This document shows, in pieces, positions 58,370 to 64,000 of a stretch of DNA of 64,000 nucleotides. Position numbers and translations under genes: made by a program. Source of the stretch: Pseudomonas fluorescens (GTDB taxonomy: Bacteria; Pseudomonadota; Gammaproteobacteria; Pseudomonadales; Pseudomonadaceae); NCBI RefSeq assembly GCF_000730425.1, contig NZ_CP008896.1, positions 4,340,001 to 4,404,000 of the forward strand, in the 5' to 3' direction. Each line of letters begins with the position of its first letter. Position 1 is the first letter of the stretch. Below the pieces are notes generated by a model. That model searched no databases. It saw nothing but the letters and a program-made list of their open reading frames with translations, and was not told where the DNA came from.

Positions 58370-58747
58370 TTAGAGCATCAGCTTGACGACGGACTGGCTC
58401 GGGTCACGGGTTTTTCCGGCCGCCTTGAGTTCGGCAAGATAATCGGCCCACAGCTCGTCCTGACGTACGGCGAGTTGGTAGAGGTAGTCCCAGGTGAACA
58501 GCCCGCTGTCATGACCGTCGTCGAAGGTCAATTTCAGTGCGTACTGCCCGGCAGGTTCGATCTTGGTCAGGCCGACATTCAGCTTGCCGAATTGCAAGAT
58601 CGGATTGCCGTGGCCCTGGACCTCGGCGGAAGGCGAGTGTACCCGCAGCAGTTCGGCACCCAAGTGATAGACCTCGTCCGGGCCGTAGGTCAGTGACAGG
58701 GTCTTGGAGGCTTTGTGCAGGTTGATGGCGGTGGGGATTTTAGACAT
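58370..58747 (-). CDS. DUF971 (GBBH-like N-terminal domain) protein
   Basis: A 125-residue stand-alone DUF971 protein ('TAINLHKASKTLSLTYGPDE', 'ALKLTFDDGHDSGLFTWDYL'), homologous to the N-terminal domain of gamma-butyrobetaine hydroxylase. Such small proteins have been linked to iron-sulphur or cofactor handling, but the function here is not established. It lies between hslU and the phaC1 promoter, and the PHA link may be positional only. Confidence 0.85.
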   Translation of the reverse strand: MSKIPTAINLHKASKTLSLTYGPDEVYHLGAELLRVHSPSAEVQGHGNPILQFGKLNVGLTKIEPAGQYALKLTFDDGHDSGLFTWDYLYQLAVRQDELWADYLAELKAAGKTRDPSQSVVKLML

Positions 58748-58790
58748 TGGGGGAACCGCTCATGGATGATCCTGAAGGAACCGGTTTTAA

Positions 58791-58885
58791 AATGTGGGAG
58801 CGGGCTTGCTCGCGAATGCGGTGGGTCAGTCACAGTTGCATAAACTGACCCACCGCATTCGCGAGCAAGCCCGCTCCCACATTAA
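58791..58885. repeat. Long REP doublet
   Basis: 'AATGTGGGAGCGGGCTTGCT', extended by 'CGCGAATGCGGTGGGTCAGT', pairs almost perfectly with its downstream complement, giving the longest hairpin in the window. Confidence 0.9.
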
Positions 58886-58909
58886 AGCAGAGCGGTTCCT
58901 GTGTGAGGC

Positions 58910-60247
58910 TTACAGGATATAACGAGACAAGTCTTCGTTCTGCGCCAATTCGCCCAGGTGGTTGTTGACGTAGTCGGCGTCGATCTTGATCGCTTCGCCG
59001 TTCTGCGCGCCGGCCATGTCACCGGCGCTGAAGGAAACTTCTTCCAGCAGGCGCTCAAGCAAGGTATGCAGACGACGGGCACCAATGTTCTCGGTCTTCT
59101 CGTTGACCTGCCAGGCAATCTCCGCCAGGCGCTTGATACCGTCCGGCTGGAACTCGATAGCCAGGCCTTCGGTTTTCAGCAGCTCACGGTATTGCTCGGT
59201 GAGCGAGGCGTGCGGTTCGCTGAGAATGCGCTCGAAGTCGCCAGGGGTCAGCGCCTTGAGTTCCACGCGAATCGGCAGGCGGCCTTGCAGCTCCGGCACC
59301 AGGTCGCTTGGCTTGCTCAGGTGGAATGCACCGGACGCGATAAACAGGATGTGGTCAGTCTTGACCATCCCCAGCTTGGTATTCACCGTGCAGCCTTCGA
59401 TCAGCGGCAACAGGTCGCGCTGCACGCCTTCGCGGGATACGTCGACGCCGCCGGAATTGCCGCGCTTGGCCACCTTGTCGATCTCGTCGATAAACACGAT
59501 GCCGTGCTGCTCGACCGCTTCCAGGGCCTTGGCCTTGAGTTCCTCCTCGTTGACCAGGCGCCCGGCCTCTTCGTCACGCACCAGCTTGAGCGCGTCCTTG
59601 ACCTTGAGCTTGCGGCTTTTCTTCTTGCCCTTGCCCATGTTGGCGAACAGGTTCTGCAGCTGGCTGGTCATTTCTTCCATGCCCGGCGGGGCGGAGATAT
59701 CGACGCCGGATGTTTCGGCGACTTCGATCTCGATTTCCTTGTCGTCGAGTTGACCTTCACGCAGGCGCTTGCGGAACAACTGGCGGGTGTTGGAATCCTG
59801 GGCCGGTGCCGAGTCTTCATTGAAACCCGCGCGTGCCGGTGGCAGCAGGGCGTCGAGGATGCGTTCTTCAGCAGCGTCTTCAGCGCGATGGCTGACCTTG
59901 GTCACCTCCTGCTCGCGCAGCATCTTCAGGGCGGCGTCGGCCAGATCACGGATGATCGACTCGACGTCACGGCCCACATAGCCGACTTCGGTGAATTTGG
60001 TCGCTTCGACCTTGATAAACGGCGCGTTGGCCAGCTTGGCCAGGCGGCGGGCGATTTCAGTCTTGCCGACACCGGTCGGGCCGATCATCAGGATGTTCTT
60101 GGGGGTTACTTCAACGCGCAACTCTTCGGGCAGTTGCATCCGGCGCCAGCGGTTACGCAGGGCGATGGCAACGGCGCGCTTGGCATCGTCCTGGCCGATG
60201 ATGTGGCGATTGAGTTCGTGGACGATTTCGCGGGGAGTCATGGACAT
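58910..60247 (-). CDS. hslU: ATP-dependent protease ATPase HslU
   Basis: A 445-residue AAA+ unfoldase that feeds proteins to HslV. Walker A '[13 protein letters not shown]', Walker B 'GIVFIDEID' and the C-terminal 'SRYIL' tail that docks into HslV are intact, with the I-domain between. The gene follows hslV after 38 bases. Confidence 0.97.
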   Translation of the reverse strand: MSMTPREIVHELNRHIIGQDDAKRAVAIALRNRWRRMQLPEELRVEVTPKNILMIGPTGVGKTEIARRLAKLANAPFIKVEATKFTEVGYVGRDVESIIRDLADAALKMLREQEVTKVSHRAEDAAEERILDALLPPARAGFNEDSAPAQDSNTRQLFRKRLREGQLDDKEIEIEVAETSGVDISAPPGMEEMTSQLQNLFANMGKGKKKSRKLKVKDALKLVRDEEAGRLVNEEELKAKALEAVEQHGIVFIDEIDKVAKRGNSGGVDVSREGVQRDLLPLIEGCTVNTKLGMVKTDHILFIASGAFHLSKPSDLVPELQGRLPIRVELKALTPGDFERILSEPHASLTEQYRELLKTEGLAIEFQPDGIKRLAEIAWQVNEKTENIGARRLHTLLERLLEEVSFSAGDMAGAQNGEAIKIDADYVNNHLGELAQNEDLSRYIL

Positions 60248-60285
60248 AGTGGTGTGTGGTCCTCAAGCAGGAAAAAGCCGACGGC

Positions 60286-60816
60286 TTACTCCGCGAGGTC
60301 CTGCTCCTCAATGGTCAGGTTGTGGTTGGTGAACACGCAGATATCGCCGGCGATACCCAGGGCGGTCTCGACGATTTCCCGTGCCGACAGGTCGGTTTTT
60401 TTCAACAAGGCGCTGGCTGCGGCCTGGGCATAGCCACCACCGGAACCCATGGCGATCAGGCCGTTCTCGGGCTCAACCACGTCACCGTTGCCGGTGATGA
60501 TCAGGGACGCGTCTTTATTGGCGACAGCGAGCATGGCTTCGAGGCGGCTGAGGGAGCGGTCGGTTCGCCACTCCTTGGCCAGTTCGACAGCGGCGCGAAC
60601 CAGGTGGCCCTGGTGTTTTTCCAGTTGGCCTTCAAAGCGTTCAAACAAGGTAAAGGCGTCAGCGGTCGCACCTGCAAAGCCGGCGAGGACCTGGCCGTGG
60701 TACAGGCGGCGCACTTTTTTGGCGTTGCCTTTCATCACGGTATTGCCAAGGGAAACCTGGCCGTCGCCGCCCATGACGACTTTGCCGTGGCGACGAACTG
60801 AAACGATGGTGGTCAA
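60286..60816 (-). CDS. hslV: ATP-dependent protease subunit HslV
   Basis: A 176-residue proteasome-like peptidase. Removal of the initiator leaves Thr1 of '[20 protein letters not shown]' as the catalytic nucleophile, so translation must start immediately before it. The codon there is TTG at 60816, preceded by GGAGA, and an ATG 16 codons upstream would bury the threonine. The '[12 protein letters not shown]' block is present. It forms one unit with hslU. Confidence 0.96.
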   Translation of the reverse strand: MTTIVSVRRHGKVVMGGDGQVSLGNTVMKGNAKKVRRLYHGQVLAGFAGATADAFTLFERFEGQLEKHQGHLVRAAVELAKEWRTDRSLSRLEAMLAVANKDASLIITGNGDVVEPENGLIAMGSGGGYAQAAASALLKKTDLSAREIVETALGIAGDICVFTNHNLTIEEQDLAE

Positions 60817-60957
60817 GGGGAGAGTCTCCACGCTGCGGGGCGAAAATGCCCTGATGGAACTCATATGGGGGTGGTGGGGGAGATTTCAACCGTAGGAAGA
60901 GTCTGCGGATGAGTGGTGGCTTGCGCTCTGGCATGCCCTTGCGAACACCACAAAACC

Positions 60958-61053
60958 AAATGTGGGAGCTGGCTTGCCTGCGATAGCGGTGCACCAGTCA
61001 CTGAAACTATTGACTGATACACCGCTATCGCAGGCAAGCCAGCTCCCACATTT
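60958..61053. repeat. REP doublet
   Basis: 'AAATGTGGGAGCTGGCTTGC' and a perfectly complementary downstream arm lie between hslV and the SPOR gene. Confidence 0.9.
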
Positions 61054-61072
61054 GATTCGTGTTGGTTGTGGT

Positions 61073-61774
61073 TCAGCGGCTCTGGCGTTGTTGTAACAAC
61101 AGGTTGCTAAAGCCTGCGCCGGCCAGTTGTTTCTGCGCCACGGTCAGTTGTTCACGGTTGCTGAACGGCCCGACCAAGACGCGATACCAGGTCGCTTCCT
61201 TCACGGTCCCGGACTCCACTGTCACCGTCTGCCCCAGCAGGATGATCTGTGCCCGCACCCGGTCTGCATCGGCCTGCTTGGGGAACGAGCCCGCTTGCAG
61301 GAAGAACTTGGTCACCGGTGCCGCCTTGGTCGTGGCGACCGGCGGTGCCGGCGGCGGGGTAATCCCGGCCAGTGCCGCCTGGGCCCGCGCGGTGTCGATC
61401 TTTGCTGCTTCCGCTGGGGTTACCGGGGTGGTCGGCACTTGCGGCGTCGGCAGGGTTTTTTCCGGCACGGCTTCTTGCGGCACGATCACTTCCGATTCCG
61501 GCAGCAGCGTGTAGAAGTCGTACTTCGGCTTCACCGGTGCGGTCGGGCTTGGCGGTGTCTTGTTCGCTTCGGCGATCTTGCTGGCCTTCTGCTGTTCCTG
61601 CTTGACCCGCTTGACGTCTTCGCCCTGGCCCGGCTCCAGTTTCATCAGGAACACGATAAACGCACCGACCGACAGGCCGATGGCCAGCCACATCCAGCCT
61701 GGAATCGGTTGTTTTGCCGGTGCCTGGTAGCGGCTGGCGCCGCGCTTGGGTGCAGGTTTTTTCTTGGCTGCCAA
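61073..61774 (-). CDS. SPOR-domain membrane protein (FtsN-like)
   Basis: A 233-residue bitopic protein: a basic cytoplasmic N-terminus ('MAAKKKPAPKRGASR'), one membrane helix near residues 26-45, a long Pro/Ala-rich linker and a C-terminal SPOR domain ('FFLQAGSFPKQADADRVRAQ', ending in a beta strand) that binds denuded septal peptidoglycan. The layout and position next to argS match the FtsN-type division protein of pseudomonads. Its length is short for FtsN, so the essential-domain content is uncertain. Confidence 0.88.
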   Translation of the reverse strand: MAAKKKPAPKRGASRYQAPAKQPIPGWMWLAIGLSVGAFIVFLMKLEPGQGEDVKRVKQEQQKASKIAEANKTPPSPTAPVKPKYDFYTLLPESEVIVPQEAVPEKTLPTPQVPTTPVTPAEAAKIDTARAQAALAGITPPPAPPVATTKAAPVTKFFLQAGSFPKQADADRVRAQIILLGQTVTVESGTVKEATWYRVLVGPFSNREQLTVAQKQLAGAGFSNLLLQQRQSR

Positions 61775-61775
61775 C

Positions 61776-63512
61776 TTACATGCGCTCCAGAGTTTCCAGG
61801 CCCAACAGTTCCAGGCCTTGCTTGAGGGTCCGTCCAGCCAGTGCGGCGAGGCGCAGGCGGCTTTGCTTTTGCGTTTCGTCGTCGGCGCTCAGGATCGGGC
61901 AGTTTTCGTAGAAACTGGAGAACAATCCGGCGACTTCATACAGGTAGGTGCACAGAATATGCGGTGTACCTTTCTCGCCCACGCTGTTGAGCACTTCGCT
62001 GAATTGCGCGAGCTTGGCGGCCAGGTCGTGTTCTTGTGGTGCTTGCAGGATGATCTGGCCGTCGACTTCGCTGAAATCCTTGCCCAGCTTGCGGAACACG
62101 CCCGCTACACGGGTATAGGCATACAGCAGGTACGGCGCGGTGTTGCCTTCGAAGTTGAGCATCAGCTCGAAGTTGAAGCTGTAGTCGCTGGTACGGTGCT
62201 TGGACAGGTCGGCGTATTTCACCGCACCGATCCCCACCACCCGGGCGATATTGCGCAGGTCGGCTTCGGCCAACTCCGGGTTTTTTTCCTTCACCAGGTT
62301 GTAGGCACGTTCCTGGGCTTCGTTCAACAGGTCGATCAGCTTCACGGTGCCGCCGTCGCGGGTCTTGAACGGACGGCCATCGGCGCCGTTCATGGTGCCG
62401 AAGCCCATATGCTCCATGTGCATCGGATGGGTAACGAACCCGGCACGACGTGCCACCTCGAACACTTGCTGGAAGTGCAGGGCCTGGCGCTGGTCGACGA
62501 AATACAGGGCACGATCGGCTTTCAGTACGCCGCTGCGGTAGCGCACGGCCGCCAGGTCGGTGGTGGCATACAGATAGCCGCCGTCAGCCTTGACGATGAT
62601 CACGGGCAGCGGCTCGCCGTCGGCGGTCTTGAATTCGTCGAGGAACACGCACTGGGCGCCGTTGCTCTCAACCAGCAGGCCCTTGGCCTTGAGGTCGTTG
62701 ACCACATTGATCAGGTCGTCGTTGTAGGCACTTTCGCCCATGACGTCGGCCATGGTCAGCTTGACGTTCAGCAACTCATAGATTTTCTGGCAGTGGGACA
62801 GGGAAATATCGCGAAAGCGTGCCCACAGCTCCAGGCATTCCTTGTCGCCGGCCTGCAGCTTGACCACCAGGCCACGGGCGCGGTTGGCGAACTCCTCGGA
62901 CTCGTCAAAGCGCTTTTTGGCGGCGCGGTAGAAGTTTTCCAGGTCCGACAGCTCATTGCTGGTGATTGGGTTCTCTTGCAGGTACGCCATCAACATGCCG
63001 AACTGGGTGCCCCAGTCGCCCACGTGGTTCTGGCGGATCACGGTGTCGCCGAGAAACTCCAGGACCCGCGCCACGCCGTCGCCAATGATGGTCGAGCGCA
63101 GGTGGCCGACGTGCATTTCCTTGGCCAGGTTGGGTGCCGACAGGTCGATGGCCACACGCTGCACGGGGCCGGCCTTGCGCACGCCGATCCTGGCGTCGGC
63201 CAGGGCTGCGTCCAGGCGCGAAGCCAGGGCCTGGGTGTTCTGGAAAATATTGATAAAGCCGGGGCCGGCGATTTCGGCCTTGCTGACCTGTGGGTCGGCC
63301 GGCAGTGCAGCAATGATTTTCTCCGCGAGGTCACGGGGTTTCATGCCGGCTGGCTTGGCCAGCATCATCGCGATGTTGCTGGCGAAGTCGCCGTGGGTCT
63401 TGTCTCGAGAGTTTTCCACCTGGATCGCCGGCGTCAGGCCTTCAGGCAACACACCTTCGTTGACGAGTTGGGTGAGGGCTTGTTGGATCAACTGGCGAAT
63501 TGTGTCTTTCAT
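61776..63512 (-). CDS. argS: Arginyl-tRNA synthetase
   Basis: A 578-residue class I synthetase that charges tRNA-Arg. The HIGH motif appears as 'HVGH' in '[14 protein letters not shown]'. The N-terminal Add1 domain ('[16 protein letters not shown]') and the C-terminal DALR domain ('[16 protein letters not shown]') are in place. There is no canonical KMSKS, as usual for this enzyme. ATG 63512 matches the family start. Confidence 0.97.
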   Translation of the reverse strand: MKDTIRQLIQQALTQLVNEGVLPEGLTPAIQVENSRDKTHGDFASNIAMMLAKPAGMKPRDLAEKIIAALPADPQVSKAEIAGPGFINIFQNTQALASRLDAALADARIGVRKAGPVQRVAIDLSAPNLAKEMHVGHLRSTIIGDGVARVLEFLGDTVIRQNHVGDWGTQFGMLMAYLQENPITSNELSDLENFYRAAKKRFDESEEFANRARGLVVKLQAGDKECLELWARFRDISLSHCQKIYELLNVKLTMADVMGESAYNDDLINVVNDLKAKGLLVESNGAQCVFLDEFKTADGEPLPVIIVKADGGYLYATTDLAAVRYRSGVLKADRALYFVDQRQALHFQQVFEVARRAGFVTHPMHMEHMGFGTMNGADGRPFKTRDGGTVKLIDLLNEAQERAYNLVKEKNPELAEADLRNIARVVGIGAVKYADLSKHRTSDYSFNFELMLNFEGNTAPYLLYAYTRVAGVFRKLGKDFSEVDGQIILQAPQEHDLAAKLAQFSEVLNSVGEKGTPHILCTYLYEVAGLFSSFYENCPILSADDETQKQSRLRLAALAGRTLKQGLELLGLETLERM

Positions 63513-63640
63513 GGTGTTCTCTTTCGACCGCAAGCGGCGGCGCGCAATGCGCAGGTGGAAAAACTGGACATTATCCGGTGCGAGGGCGGGCTTGCCAACC
63601 ATTCAGACCGGTTGGCGGACCTGCGGGCCCACATTCCCTT

Positions 63641-63724
63641 GTAGGAGCCGGCTTGCCGGCGATAGTGGCCTCAAGTGCAGCAGGGAGTCCGGGGGCCTCA
63701 TCGCCGGCAAGCTGGCTCCTACAT
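63641..63724. repeat. REP doublet
   Basis: 'GTAGGAGCCGGCTTGCCGGC' and its imperfect complement lie between priA and argS. Confidence 0.85.
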
Positions 63725-63735
63725 TGGGAGGTGCG

Positions 63736-64000
63736 TCAGTACAAATCGACCGGATCGACATCCAACGACCATCGCACCTGCCGTCCGCTGGGCATTTGCT
63801 CCAGAGCAAGTAACCAGCTACTTAATAGCCGATGCAGCGGTGCACGAGCGGTGGCTTGCAAGAGTAGCTGCGCGCGATAACGTCCGGCGCGGCGTTCCAT
63901 CGGTGCTGGCACCGGGCCCAGCAACTCGATGCCGCTCAGACCCAGTTCACCGAGCAAACGTTCAGCCACGCTGCAGGCCTCATCCAGAAAACCTTCGGCC
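63736..64000 (-). CDS. priA: Primosomal protein N' (PriA), C-terminal end
   Basis: The frame is open to the right edge of the window, so only about 87 residues of the C-terminus are seen. 'LGPVPAPMERRAGRYRAQLL' and 'RWSLDVDPVDLY' are the hallmark end of PriA, the replication-restart helicase. It lies upstream of argS as in other pseudomonads. Confidence 0.93.
   Translation of the reverse strand, partial: AEGFLDEACSVAERLLGELGLSGIELLGPVPAPMERRAGRYRAQLLLQATARAPLHRLLSSWLLALEQMPSGRQVRWSLDVDPVDLY

Noticed and set aside
61746..63644. Plus-strand frame opposite argS
   Set aside because: Shadow of the argS gene, with no motif and no promoter context.
5834..63724. Dispersed inverted repeats as insertion-sequence ends or CRISPR
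   Set aside because: They are 30-100 base intergenic hairpins without transposase genes or regular spacing, which fits REP elements.

Overview
The window is chromosomal DNA of a Pseudomonas, most likely of the P. fluorescens group. The evidence is the high-GC coding, a five-step histidine utilisation (hut) locus laid out as in P. fluorescens, a medium-chain-length PHA cluster (phaC1-Z-C2-D and phaI-F), the backbone order tatABC-hisIE-ubiBJE-pha-hslUV-argS, and many REP-type inverted repeats ('GTGGGAGCGGGCTTGC' type) between genes. I saw no rRNA, tRNA, CRISPR array, insertion sequence or integrase. The first and last genes are cut by the window ends.

Left part (1-9,000): a DUF2339/DUF3999 membrane pair, fructose-1,6-bisphosphatase, two small lipoproteins, and a small DUF6124-type gene whose leader contains an elaborate foldable RNA. 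The hut locus follows (5,941-22,018). hutF is divergent from hutC-hutD. A long rightward run then holds hutU, a codB-like permease, the hutXWV ABC transporter, hutH1, hutH2, hutT, hutI and hutG. Together these convert histidine to urocanate, imidazolone propionate, formiminoglutamate, formylglutamate and finally glutamate. HutC-like operators lie upstream of hutF/hutC, hutU and the codB-like permease, and a -24/-12 (sigma-54) element lies upstream of hutU. HutH1 lacks the ASG triad that makes the MIO cofactor.

Middle part (22,200-42,250): pip-dtd, the opgGH periplasmic glucan operon, an amino-acid ABC transporter with two tandem binding-protein genes, two tandem leftward methyl-accepting chemotaxis genes, rsmE, tatCBA, hisE-hisI and the ubiquinone genes ubiB-ubiJ-ubiE.

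Right part (42,400-64,000): phaI-phaF and phaC1-phaZ-phaC2-phaD. These normally meet end to end, but here about 8.9 kb separates them. That segment carries a five-gene chaperone-usher fimbrial operon with two chaperones, then a LysR regulator divergent from an extradiol-dioxygenase-like VOC protein and a dicarboxylate/amino-acid:cation symporter. The symporter end is visibly less GC-rich. This is the main accessory region of the window. Beyond it are a DUF971 gene, hslUV, a SPOR-domain protein, argS and the end of priA.
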